Source: Parafrankia sp. EUN1f (GTDB lineage Bacteria > Actinomycetota > Actinomycetes > Frankiales > Frankiaceae). Taken from it: a stretch of DNA of 56,436 nt. The DNA is taken from positions 15 through 56,450 of the forward strand of contig NZ_ADGX01000053.1 in assembly GCF_000177675.1 (NCBI RefSeq). Direction: 5' to 3'. Numbering within the stretch: position 1 is the stretch's first letter; every line of letters begins with the position of its first letter. Below the pieces are notes generated by a model. It had not been told where the DNA came from, searched no databases, and was given only the letters and a program-made list of their open reading frames with translations. Of this stretch, positions 6,579 to 15,041 are shown piece by piece. The position numbers and the translations under genes are program-made.

Positions 6579-7813
6579 GTGAGTGGGAGCGATGACCTGA
6601 CGACGCTTGTGAACGCGTTGCGTCGGGATCGGCGTCGTGACCCGCGCGCTGGTCGGCGTGAGTACTCGGAGGCCGCACTGGAGCTGGCCGATTGTTGCGA
6701 ACGGCTGCTGGCGGACGGCGGCGCGCGAGCCGTGGTGCCGGTGCTGCGCAAGGCGGTGGACCGGATGACCAGGGCGTTGATGTACATGGACGACTCGTCG
6801 GGGATCGTCGGCACGGACCTGCGTCACATGATGAGCCTGTACGCCCGTGCCTGTACCGAGGCCCCGCCGGATCCGGAACAGCTTGCGCGATGGCTGGCAG
6901 CGCTGTCCTTCGACGGGCCGGGCTGGCCCGAGATCCGGCTGGCCGAGTTCGCGCCCGCCCTGGGCGCCCAGGGTCTGTCCGAGCTGTGCGCCGAGGTGGA
7001 GCGGTGTTCTGCCGCGGCTGAGCCCGGTTCCTGGGGCCATCTGGTCGCGGCCCGGGACCTGCGGGAACAGCTCGCCGAGGTGTCCGGTGACGTTGATCGG
7101 CATGTCGCCGTCCTCGCGGAGAACCTCACCAGCGCCCGGCAGTACCAACGGATCGTCGTGGCTCTGCGGGACGCTGGCCGTCCCGCGGAGGCGATCGACT
7201 GGGCCCGCCGTGGCCTGGCCGAGCATGGCGGTGGGCCGCAGGAGGACCGTCTCCGTGACTTGCTGGTCGACCTGGTGATCGACGCCGGTGACCCGGCAGC
7301 CGCTGTCGCCCTGCGCAGGGACGACTTCGAGCGCCGGCCTACGGTGACCGCCTATCGGGCGTTGCTCGACACCGAGAGGCGATGCGCGGCGGATACCGGA
7401 CTCGCCGCGTGGGCAATGGCTGTTCTGCGCGCGCGGGTCGCTCGGCAGCCGGCCTACGTCGACGACCTGGTGGCTGTCCTGCTCGCCGAAGGCGAGGCCG
7501 ACCAGGCGTGGGATGTCGGTCTCCAGCTGTCGACGTGCTCTTCGATCGAAGGCTGGCCGAACTCCTGGACCTGCGGCGGACGAGTCATCCGGGTGATGTG
7601 CTGGCGCCCTACCGAAAGCTGATCGAGACCCGCGTCCTCGCCACGGCGGACAAACGTAGCTACCGGGCTGCGGTCAGCTTGCTCCGCGACCTGCGCGCAG
7701 CCCACCTCGCCATCGGTGACGCCGCCGGGTTCCGCGCCTACATCGAGCATCTGCGCACAGAACACAGGCGCCGGCCCACGTTCATCGCCCATCTCGACGC
7801 GGCCGGCCTCTAA
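6579..7813 (+). pseudogene. Frameshifted helical-repeat protein, like the C-terminal part of SWIM zinc-finger proteins
   Basis: GTG 6579 opens a frame rich in Ala/Leu/Arg helices (LEL ADCCERLLADGG, VLRKAVDRMTRALMYMDDSSG, LLAEGEADQAWDVGLQ). The frame breaks near 7525-7555 and the expected continuation (RLAELLDLRRTSHPGDVLAPYRKLIE, given here only as its landmarks LAELLDL and PYRKLIE) follows in another frame to the TAA ending at 7813 (FIAHLDAAGL). This layout resembles the long helical C-terminal region of actinobacterial SWIM zinc-finger proteins, but the zinc-finger part is absent. Either a real inactivating indel or a sequence error explains the break. The alternative start at 6492 adds a non-coding-looking leader. 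Confidence 0.6.
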
Positions 7814-8005
7814 CCGCGTGTCCCTTCGATCCGGACTGGCATGGACGTCTGTTCGGCAGGGCTCTGGGTGTCGAAACCCAGCAAGACTCGAACCTAAAGC
7901 CGCAGGTCGACGCGTTGCAGTCTTCGGCCCCGTCCGGACGCCCGCCAGCAGATGATCATCAAAAGTGCAGGTGGCAACACATGCCGATCTTTGTCGGCAA
8001 AGTCG

Positions 8006-8049
8006 GGTGCGCCCGGCAGGGATCGAACCTGCGACCTGGTGCTTAGAAG
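8006..8049 (-). repeat. Left attachment site (tRNA-Arg 3' fragment)
   Basis: Forty-four bases are identical to 24131-24174. The stretch starts at the tRNA 3' end (GGTGCGCCCGGCAGGG), spans the T arm (ATCGAACCT) and ends in the anticodon loop (GCTTAGAAG). The next base differs, so no whole tRNA is present. This is the expected scar of integration into the tRNA gene. Confidence 0.9.
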
Positions 8050-8114
8050 CAATTGAGGCTGGTGCGCAATGCTGAACTGCCTGTTCACAGGTGGTGCGTG
8101 AGCGTTGGAGCGAT

Positions 8115-8129
8115 AGTTATCAGGTGTCT
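8115..8129 (+). repeat. AGTTATCAGGTGTCT, left copy
   Basis: A 15-bp sequence repeated exactly at 11452-11466. The two copies lie inside the ends of the left cassette, about 65 bp after the left att site and about 90 bp before the middle att site. A degenerate version (AGTACCAGGTGTC) is at 11580-11592. They could be recombinase arm-type sites. Confidence 0.55.
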
Positions 8130-8172
8130 GACGGGGCGGGTTTCCGCTGTCTGACGGCTTGTTTCCTGCGCT

Positions 8173-8358
8173 GTGCTCGAACGGATTTTCGCTGACCGAC
8201 AAACACTGCTGGGATGCGCTGTGCTGAGCTGCTGGTGGCTCGGCGCCGTTGTAGCCTGGCGTTTAGTGGTGAGATTGCGGATCGAGGGGTCTGGCGGAAA
8301 GATGGCGCTGGGTGACGTCGCTACTGTGATCGTGTTATATCTGGCTGGTCGCCGTTAA
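8173..8358 (+). CDS. Possible small membrane protein
   Basis: A 61-residue frame with a hydrophobic segment (LLGCAVLSCWWLGAVVAW) and a second near the end (ATVIVLYLAG). GTG 8173 has no clear ribosome-binding site. Between it and the TIR gene there is a micro-frame at 8382-8438 (18 codons, MRKQDRVAGLIRPG...) with GAGGAG 8 bp before its ATG. Neither is recognised. They may be noise in a 635-bp gene-poor stretch (7814-8448), so confidence is low. Confidence 0.2.
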   Translation: MLERIFADRQTLLGCAVLSCWWLGAVVAWRLVVRLRIEGSGGKMALGDVATVIVLYLAGRR

Positions 8359-8448
8359 TGGTGATACGAGGAGTGCGCTCTATGCGTAAACAGGATAGGG
8401 TGGCCGGACTAATCCGCCCCGGTAGAAGGTTACAGTAGAATTTATTGA

Positions 8449-11292
8449 TTAGGGTCGGCGAGGTTCATCGCTAAGGATCCGTATCAGCCTTTCTGCTGCG
8501 CCGTGCGTGCCGGCATCGACTTCGGTGACCAACTCTTTGATCCCTCCGCGGCCTTCAATCAGGTCTAGCAGCAGTCCAGCCGCGTACGTGTCACCCGAAT
8601 CTGCGCGAGCCTTTAGTTTCTCAGTCATACCGAGCCGTTCATAGGTATCGGCCAGCCGTCCAGCTATGAACTTATCGCCGCTCTCAGCCATCAGCTCTAG
8701 TTCGTCAATTTTGTCCATTCTTGCAAGTATCATGGCTAGTTCAATGCTTGGGTATGTGCGCGTGGCGGCGATCTCACGGATTATGTGCAGCCCTTCTTCG
8801 CTGGGGGTCTCCAGGAAATGATTGAGAACATGAATGAATGCAGAATCTTCCCCTTCTCTGGCGCGAGCTTGCAGTTTATCGAGGTCACCTTGGGCGGCGA
8901 GCCTGTCGGCAAGCTCGGATGCCGAAAATTCATCGCCCCCATCGGCGCGTTGTTGAAGTTCCTGAATCTGACCGGACTCTCCGAGCTGTTGTGCCAGCAT
9001 CAGCGCGGCAGGATGATCGCCGCCGTCAGCTCTTTCTCTCAGCAAGGAGAGCGCCTCGTCTCGCCGACCTGTGCTAATGAGTGTTTTGGCGAGCAGTGTG
9101 GCCGTATAATATCCCCTCCCGTTCAGGCGTGCGTAAAGATCGTCAATTCGTCTTTCCTCGGCTAGAAGTCGGTCAAGGCGATCTGCAGCTGCTTTGTCTC
9201 CATTCTTCTCGCGTTGGAGTAGTTCTTCGATATTTCCTTTTTCTGCCAGCATCTTCGCAAGTAGATCGGGCGAACCGTCGGGCATAGAATCAAGCAGGTC
9301 GACTAGGCTGGACGGGCGTCGGGCGGGATCGCTGTACTGCGCTGCGATCTCTGCGAATGTCGGCTCAACGTAGGCATCGGCGTGAGGGCGTAGGACATCA
9401 ATAGCCTCGTCCGTGCGCCCCAACTTGCACAGTGTCGAAATCAGATGGTTGAGAACGTAGAATCCGCATCTTCCCACGTGGGCGTGTAGATGAGATATAG
9501 CTTCCTCCGTCTCGTTTTGCGTTATCAAATAGTCTGCTATGCGGACCGCGGACATACCGCTGCAGGCTACCTTGTAGCGCCTCATAATCTCGATGGCATC
9601 ATCGATTCGCGATTCCGTAGTTAGATTATCGATAAGTTTGCGGGCGGCGTTGGTGTCGCCATTCTGTATTGCTCGTAGATAGATCGCCTCGCAGTCTTCA
9701 TAACGTAGACGACGGGTAGCGGCCTCCGCAAGTCGGTGAGTGTCACTTGGATCGTGATATGTGGCGATTGTCTGCCAAGCGGCATCGGACAACGTCTCGC
9801 TGCGTCGAAGGCGGCTAGCGTACTGGTATAGGTAATCCGCGACAATATAGCCCGCTGTGTGCCCGATTCGCTCTCCAACTGGAGCTAGGGCCGCAGCGGC
9901 ACGGCGAACCTGGGCGGTAGCGTATTGTACCGCCTGCTCAAACCAGTCCGGCGAAGCGAGCGCCAATTCTGTGGGCTTCAAATAGGCTGGGGCGAGCGCC
10001 TCAAGGAGCGCTCGGCTGGGAGGAGTGCGTGCCCCAAGACGTCGCACGTCCACCGCCGCAGTGATGATGGCTTTGCCATATGGATTCGGCGCCTGATCCC
10101 AGCGCCGGACCAAGTCCGGTCCCGCTGCGATGACCTGGATCACACCTTGATCCTCGCTATTCAACGCGAGACGCAGGCGCGGGTCCTTTTTGGCTCGCGC
10201 CTCTGCACGCGCGCGTTCAGCTTCGGACAAGTCTTCCGGAATGTCGATGATATGGGCAAGGTCAATGATCTGGCGATGTTCAGCGTAAGGGTCAGGATGG
10301 TCCCCGGTAGGGCTGACCCAGGACGTATAATCATCGCGCCATACGGTGGCCAAAAGGATCGCACCATCCTGCAGCAGGTGGTGGACCGCAGATAGTAGTC
10401 CCACCGGTGAGTCGAGAAATCTGCGCACTTCATCAAGCCACACTACGACCTTCCCGTGGGGTCGCTCTGCAAGATCCCGAACCTGGTTGCTATCTGAGGG
10501 CGTCGCTATCCACCAGTCCGGAATGATCCTTCGCATGGCCTCAAAGATGGTCCGCGTCTTCCCGACGGACGAACCGCCCATCAGTAGAACAAAGCATCCA
10601 CCTGATTTTCCTGCGCTCAATCTTCTGTCAAGATCATAGTCGACATCGCGTGGCACATATTCTGGCAGTTCGCCGATCGACCCTTCGGCTCTGATTGAGG
10701 CATGGACGCCCAGCGCGCGACCGCGGGCGTCCCGGACACGGATCCCTCCGGGTGGCCCGCTGTCAGCGTCCGGCTCAGGGAACGGTGGTGAGGATATGGC
10801 TGTTCTGGAAGGGTACGGGGGTGCGGCGGCGGGTTTCGCTCGCCCGCCTGAGACAGCGAGGTCGGCGGTGCGCAGCAGGTCTGTGCGGGCGGTGTTTTGG
10901 GGGATGCCGTACAGGTCGAGGGAGACGACCTGGCCAAGCAGGCCGGGGCGGGGGCAGTCCTCGACGCGTGCGACGAGGAGTTTGCGGGTGGCGCCGGTCG
11001 GATCAGCGGACCAGGCGGCCTGCCACTCGGCGGCGCCGTAGACGGAGCCGGTGTAGGCGGCCGAGAGGACGGCGATCGTCCGCGCCGCGGCGGCGACACC
11101 CTGGTCCATGCCGGTGACCCAGTTCGACCCGGGGGTGAAGTCCCATGCCTGGATCAGCACCCGGTAGCCGGCGTCTTCGAGGGTCCAGGCGATCCACTCG
11201 GCCCATGGCCGGTCGGGCTGGGTGTAGGAGACGAAGAAGTCCCACCCGACACCGCTACCGCTGGTACTGCGCGTGTTGACCCCGTTGCTCAC
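8449..11292 (-). CDS. TIR-STAND-TPR protein, candidate anti-phage sensor
   Basis: 947 residues. The N-terminal TIR_2 domain is at about 16-150 (WDFFVSYTQPDRPWAEW; likely catalytic Glu89 in YGAAEWQAAW), predicted to hydrolyse NAD. A STAND-type NTPase follows, with Walker A GGSSVGKT at 239-246 and Walker B KVVVWLDEV at 281-289. From about 505 onwards there are tandem TPR-like helical repeats (ALMLAQQLGESGQIQELQQRA, shown as LAQQLGESGQ and QRADGGD units) that would sense the trigger. This effector-NTPase-sensor order is that of Avs-like and other STAND defence proteins. The TIR-coding part is very GC-rich, whereas the rest is clearly lower in GC, with a change near 10690. It stands alone between two att-like sites. 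Confidence 0.9.
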   Translation of the reverse strand: MSNGVNTRSTSGSGVGWDFFVSYTQPDRPWAEWIAWTLEDAGYRVLIQAWDFTPGSNWVTGMDQGVAAAARTIAVLSAAYTGSVYGAAEWQAAWSADPTGATRKLLVARVEDCPRPGLLGQVVSLDLYGIPQNTARTDLLRTADLAVSGGRAKPAAAPPYPSRTAISSPPFPEPDADSGPPGGIRVRDARGRALGVHASIRAEGSIGELPEYVPRDVDYDLDRRLSAGKSGGCFVLLMGGSSVGKTRTIFEAMRRIIPDWWIATPSDSNQVRDLAERPHGKVVVWLDEVRRFLDSPVGLLSAVHHLLQDGAILLATVWRDDYTSWVSPTGDHPDPYAEHRQIIDLAHIIDIPEDLSEAERARAEARAKKDPRLRLALNSEDQGVIQVIAAGPDLVRRWDQAPNPYGKAIITAAVDVRRLGARTPPSRALLEALAPAYLKPTELALASPDWFEQAVQYATAQVRRAAAALAPVGERIGHTAGYIVADYLYQYASRLRRSETLSDAAWQTIATYHDPSDTHRLAEAATRRLRYEDCEAIYLRAIQNGDTNAARKLIDNLTTESRIDDAIEIMRRYKVACSGMSAVRIADYLITQNETEEAISHLHAHVGRCGFYVLNHLISTLCKLGRTDEAIDVLRPHADAYVEPTFAEIAAQYSDPARRPSSLVDLLDSMPDGSPDLLAKMLAEKGNIEELLQREKNGDKAAADRLDRLLAEERRIDDLYARLNGRGYYTATLLAKTLISTGRRDEALSLLRERADGGDHPAALMLAQQLGESGQIQELQQRADGGDEFSASELADRLAAQGDLDKLQARAREGEDSAFIHVLNHFLETPSEEGLHIIREIAATRTYPSIELAMILARMDKIDELELMAESGDKFIAGRLADTYERLGMTEKLKARADSGDTYAAGLLLDLIEGRGGIKELVTEVDAGTHGAAERLIRILSDEPRRP

Positions 11293-11451
11293 CCGGACAG
11301 TGTGCCACCGGGACAGGACGGGTCAGACTGTGCTCGTACGGCGTTGGCTGGTACCCGGGCCGGTCGGGGCGGCGGAGCCTGCGAGGGGTGCGCGCTCTGG
11401 AGCTGGTCCCACCGTCAACCGGGGATCTTCTACGGCCGGTAAAAAGGCGAA

Positions 11452-11466
11452 AGTTATCAGGTGTCT
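11452..11466 (+). repeat. AGTTATCAGGTGTCT, right copy
   Basis: An exact copy of 8115-8129. It is followed closely by CGCTGTGC, which also occurs downstream of the left copy. Apart from this and the att and arm-like sites, 11293-11818 has no gene I can support. Confidence 0.55.
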
Positions 11467-11554
11467 ACGCGCTGTGCGCCGGAAGAACCTGCCGGAGCTG
11501 CCCTGACGCCGCAGGTCAGGGAGGGTGTCGGCGTCCTTGTGGGTCGTGATGTTG

Positions 11555-11575
11555 GACCTGGTGCTTAGAAGGCAC
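11555..11575 (-). repeat. Middle att-like core site
   Basis: Twenty-one bases are identical to tRNA positions 24158-24178. The 17-bp core GACCTGGTGCTTAGAAG is common to all three sites in the window; this copy extends four bases further into the tRNA anticodon stem (GCAC) than the left one. It marks the probable true left end of the AICE and the boundary of the left cassette. Confidence 0.75.
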
Positions 11576-11655
11576 GGAAAGTACCAGGTGTCCCAGCGAC
11601 ACCACCTGCTCGCGAAGTCCGCCGACATCTGCCCACGTCCACCGACGTCCGTGTT

Positions 11656-11678
11656 TGTTGCTACAGGCGTAGCTACAC
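11656..11678 (+). promoter_or_regulatory. Putative integrase arm-type sites, left
   Basis: TGTTGCTACA (11656-11665) and GTAGCTACAC (11669-11678), spaced about 13 bp, resemble the pair CGTTGCTACA at 24069 and 24081 beside the integrase. They lie about 80 bp inside the middle att core. Tyrosine integrases of this kind bind arm sites flanking the core; the assignment is inferred. Confidence 0.5.
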
Positions 11679-11818
11679 CAGCGAGGTTCCTGACCGCTCG
11701 GTTTATGATTGATCCGCGCGTTCACCGAGGCCGAGCTCGTCCGCGTCCATGTTCATCACCCCGGGCCTGCGTACGCTGAAGGCTATACCTGGTCGCAGCT
11801 GTCCGCGATTGCAGCAGT

Positions 11819-12757
11819 TCAGGGGGCATCCGTGCTTGTCCACCGAACTGGGGAACCGGCTTGGTTACGCTCGACCACTACCTCCCAGCTCTGACGTGCA
11901 CGTGTCACAGCGTCATTCCACGCGGACTCGCGATCAGTAAATCTCTTTAAGGATCTGCTTCCGCCCTCTCGCTTTACGAAGAACTCTCCTCCTCGTTCGT
12001 CCACAAACAATAGCTTGACCGACCCGGAAACTTTCTGCTGCGGTTGATCTACGAACGTTCGATCGCCTTCATGTATAAGACGAGCGGCGCGACTGGCAAG
12101 AACGTCGAACCCAAATGCCACCGCAAAGGCCGTCTGACAGAAAGACCCCAGGTCTGTGGGCTGAACTCCCGCATCAGGCCGATGGGCCGCAGCATTGCGT
12201 AGCCGCTGCGCCTGGTCGTAGGATGTATCGATCGCAATTACGCCAAGCCCAGCACGGGAACTCAGGCTGGCTATCTCCCGCCATGCGTCGCGAACATTGA
12301 GTGTTTTTAGCATCCCTCCAATCTCGTCTTTAGTGACGTTGGATCCTTTGTACCCTAGGCTGTATCGAGATATTGAGAGAGGGCCCGCTACAGTGCTAGC
12401 TACCTCGGCTGCAACAGTTTGAAGAATTGCCATTGCATCTTCGCCCTGTCGTGCTGCCATCTGCGCGTATGCGTGGGCTGATTGGAAAGCATGAAGAACC
12501 GAAGCCTTGCGAAGTTCTGCTGGAAGATCTGCAAATTTTAGCGTCGTGCGACTTGCGAAACTCAGCAGCTCCGCAGTTCTTTGTCGGACGAAGTCCTCCA
12601 ATGAGTTAAATGCGACTACCATCAGGCCATTTCTAAGGAGCCGCGCTCGATCGTTCCATTCGTTGTCTGTGAGGGTACGATCGATAAGCAGCGGCTCCTG
12701 AATTGCGGATCCCGTCGTTGCGAGTCGCTGAAGAATTATCTCCCGGGCTTTCGACAT
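11819..12757 (-). CDS. HEPN-type RNase, partner of a DUF262 protein
   Basis: 312 residues, mostly helical. The HEPN catalytic motif RX4-6H is present as RNAAAH (Arg187-His192) in a DQAQRLRNAAAHRPD context. The N-terminal region (NGLMVVAFNSLEDFVRQRT) resembles the MAE_28990/MAE_18760 group of HEPN-like nucleases. A C-terminal beta-rich segment (VKLLFVDERGGEFFVKREGG) has no recognised fold. The gene starts 1 bp after the stop of the DUF262 gene, so the two are co-transcribed. Lower GC than the flanks suggests separate acquisition. A role in abortive infection through RNA cleavage is inferred from the family and setting. Confidence 0.75.
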   Translation of the reverse strand: MSKAREIILQRLATTGSAIQEPLLIDRTLTDNEWNDRARLLRNGLMVVAFNSLEDFVRQRTAELLSFASRTTLKFADLPAELRKASVLHAFQSAHAYAQMAARQGEDAMAILQTVAAEVASTVAGPLSISRYSLGYKGSNVTKDEIGGMLKTLNVRDAWREIASLSSRAGLGVIAIDTSYDQAQRLRNAAAHRPDAGVQPTDLGSFCQTAFAVAFGFDVLASRAARLIHEGDRTFVDQPQQKVSGSVKLLFVDERGGEFFVKREGGSRSLKRFTDRESAWNDAVTRARQSWEVVVERNQAGSPVRWTSTDAP

Positions 12758-12758
12758 T

Positions 12759-13832
12759 CTAGCGGGCTATCTTAAGCATGGCTGCGTGCATCTTCCCGAT
12801 CCGATACTTGACCCGGGCCGGGGTGTTAGTTGCTACTCTTACCGCAGCCTCGAAATTCTCGTCCGAGAAAAGTTCCCGGGTCGCGGCAACAACGTCGTCC
12901 TTTGCTGCGGTTAGGAGCCGGATCTCGCGTTCGGTGAACAGTGAAACTGCCACCATCTGGCTGTCATACATTCCAGCAAGAGTCTGGTCTCTCCAGCCAT
13001 CCTTGTCCGGTCTCTTGAATGCGTCAAAACCCCATATTTCTTCGCACGCTTGAAGTGTGCGATTGAAGTCACCTTCAAGTCCCGATAGTTCGTGGTTATC
13101 GATGTTCTGGTGGCGGGCCATGAAGTTGTCCATAGACTCACGGAAGTCGCCTGAAAATTTCTGCCAAGAGTCCTTTAGGGTCAAGAAACGAAGTACGTAC
13201 TCAACATCTGCCATAGCCCGGTAGGCTGGCGCTCGTGCGTCGCGTATTTTTAGCTGCCGACGGAGAAAAGGGGCATCGGAGAGTTTAACTAGTAGATCGT
13301 TAAGGGGGCCACGATACAGAACGTTTCGGATCTCCTGGGCATTCAGGGGCTCTCCGCCGCTGTTCAGACGATGGAAGACTTCATACTTCGTTTGCCAGTC
13401 CGATTGGCGCAGAAGGGTTACGGCCCTAATATAGGGGCGCACCAATAGTGCATTACTAAGCTGCGGAGGTAGCTGGGAAAACTTATATCCATTTAGCTCG
13501 GGAAATCGCTCGAGCATCGTCAGTGAGAATCTTCCGCGCATGTATTCGTGAATCGCTGTAATGCGCTGCTTTCCGTCGATGACTGAATACTTGCCGAAAT
13601 CGTCCTCCGATAGATATACTGGAGGCACTGGTATATTCATCAAGAACGACTCGATCAGCATTGACTGTCGGCCGGCATCCCATCTTTCGCGACGCTGAAA
13701 CTGCGGCGATACGTCGATGGCTTGACTATCGACCATTGCCGCTATTGTTTCGAGTGAAAGATCGGACGCTTGTAGCACGAGTGCGTCTTGGGCCGCGGTG
13801 AAGCGCTGCACGACTCGAGCGTCTTCCGGCAC
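12759..13832 (-). CDS. DUF262-domain protein (GmrS/ParB-like nuclease fold)
   Basis: 357 residues. The diagnostic DUF262 elements are at the N terminus: SPQFQRRERWD (about 42-52), IPVPPVYLSED (67-77) and VIDGKQRITAI (84-94), the last corresponding to the usual DGQQR motif. DUF262 occurs in GmrSD type IV restriction, BrxU, SspE and many defence pairs, where it senses modification or acts as NTPase/nuclease. The usual HNH DUF1524 half is absent and its place is taken by the downstream HEPN gene. The start is GTG 13832, with AGGGGGA about 5 bp before it on the minus strand. Base composition is lower in GC than in neighbouring genes. Confidence 0.85.
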   Translation of the reverse strand: MPEDARVVQRFTAAQDALVLQASDLSLETIAAMVDSQAIDVSPQFQRRERWDAGRQSMLIESFLMNIPVPPVYLSEDDFGKYSVIDGKQRITAIHEYMRGRFSLTMLERFPELNGYKFSQLPPQLSNALLVRPYIRAVTLLRQSDWQTKYEVFHRLNSGGEPLNAQEIRNVLYRGPLNDLLVKLSDAPFLRRQLKIRDARAPAYRAMADVEYVLRFLTLKDSWQKFSGDFRESMDNFMARHQNIDNHELSGLEGDFNRTLQACEEIWGFDAFKRPDKDGWRDQTLAGMYDSQMVAVSLFTEREIRLLTAAKDDVVAATRELFSDENFEAAVRVATNTPARVKYRIGKMHAAMLKIAR

Positions 13833-14030
13833 TACGGTCCCCCTGCGTCCTAGGTTGAGTCGATCTAGACCTTACTGCTGTGCTGCGACGGGCCGGCGAG
13901 CATGGCGCGCCAGCGCCACGCGCAGCCGTCGCGCGGCGCGGCCAGTGCCGCATCTTGATCTCAACCAGGGCAATTCGGCAGTCTCGGGCTCTTGCTGACG
14001 GCCTGGTGGTGCTCGCCGTACCGTGATCGG

Positions 14031-14579
14031 GTGGAGGTAGCGGTTGCTGAGCGGTTGGCGAGCGAGCTGCTGACCCCGTTGGGGGATCGGTGGCTGCATG
14101 TGCAGGCTGTGGCGGCGGCTGCCCGTGAGGTGTCCGCGGCCGTCGATCCGGAGGAGCGTGACCTGCTCGTCGCGGCGGCCTGGCTGCATGACATCGGGTA
14201 CGCCCCGCCGATCGGTCACCTACGGTTCCACCCCGTGGACGGTGCCCGGTTCCTCGAAGAGCAGGAAGCTCCGAAGCGGCTGTGTGCCCTGGTCGCGCAT
14301 CACTCGTGCGCCCGGTACGAAGCCGAGGAACGGGGCCTGACGGCGGAGCTCTCCGCGTGGGAGCTGGAGGTGTCGCCGGTGATGGACGCGCTGTGCGCCG
14401 CGGACATGACGACGGGTCCGCAGGGCCAGCGGTTCACCTTCGACGAACGGATCGCCGAGATCCTCTCGCGCTACGGCGACGGATCGATCGTGCACCGGTC
14501 GATCACCCGGGCGCGGGCCGACCTGCAAGGCACCGTGGAGCGCACGACTGCACGGCTCGCGGCGGTTCAGCCGAGATAG
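14031..14579 (+). CDS. HD-domain phosphohydrolase of the AICE regulatory module
   Basis: 182 residues from GTG 14031 (an upstream TTG at 13992 is possible). Metal-binding residues of an HD hydrolase are visible: His23 in WLHVQAV, His52-Asp53 in AAAWLHDIGYAPP, and the later His pair in LVAHHSCARYEAEE. HD proteins of this type accompany XRE and Nudix genes in many actinomycete elements; their substrate (a nucleotide or modified nucleotide) is not established. The last 13 bp overlap the end of the convergent Nudix gene, so the two messages are antisense at their 3' ends. A decayed copy of its 5' end lies at 654-714. Confidence 0.82.
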   Translation: MEVAVAERLASELLTPLGDRWLHVQAVAAAAREVSAAVDPEERDLLVAAAWLHDIGYAPPIGHLRFHPVDGARFLEEQEAPKRLCALVAHHSCARYEAEERGLTAELSAWELEVSPVMDALCAADMTTGPQGQRFTFDERIAEILSRYGDGSIVHRSITRARADLQGTVERTTARLAAVQPR

Positions 14580-15037
14580 GGCGTGACCCGGTTCTCCAGG
14601 TAGTGATCGATGCGGAGGCGCATCGACGGGTGAATGTTCAGCGCGTCCAGGTCCTCGGGGGCGACGAACTTGACCTCCTTGGTCTCGCTGGAGGTACGTA
14701 GCTCTCCGCCGAGATTGCGGGTGGTGAAGCAGAGCGAGAACTGCTGGCGGACCTCGCCGTCGTCGTAGGCCAGGACGTGCCGGGGGTTGGTGTAGACCCC
14801 GATGAGTCCGGTCACCTCGATGTCGATGCCGGTCTCTTCCTTGGTTTCGCGGACGGCGGCGTCGGTGATGGACTCGCCGAGATCCATGCCGCCACCGGGC
14901 AGAGCCCACAGGTTGTTGTCGGTCTTGTGGACCAGGAGAATCCGCCCGGCCTCGTCGGTGACGACGGCGGTTACGGACGGGACGACGCTGTTGGCCTTGG
15001 GGGCGTTCGGGTCGTTGAAGTAGTCGATCCGTGCCAA
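14567..15037 (-). CDS. Nudix hydrolase
   Basis: 156 residues. The Nudix box GX5EX7REUXEEXGU is complete from Gly49 (GGMDLGESITDAAVRETKEE, then TGI), so it should be an active Mg-dependent nucleoside-diphosphate-linked hydrolase. The substrate cannot be read from sequence. It is 4 bp downstream of the XRE gene and clearly in its operon. Nudix genes next to regulators are a regular feature of AICEs related to pSAM2. A short internal piece of this gene is preserved in the relic at 717-735. Confidence 0.92.
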   Translation of the reverse strand: MARIDYFNDPNAPKANSVVPSVTAVVTDEAGRILLVHKTDNNLWALPGGGMDLGESITDAAVRETKEETGIDIEVTGLIGVYTNPRHVLAYDDGEVRQQFSLCFTTRNLGGELRTSSETKEVKFVAPEDLDALNIHPSMRLRIDHYLENRVTPYLG

Positions 15038-15041
15038 GGGG

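Noticed and set aside
8006-8078. A tRNA gene at the left att site.
   Set aside because: Only the 3' 44 bases match tRNA-Arg; the D arm and 5' acceptor strand are missing, so it is an attachment-site remnant.
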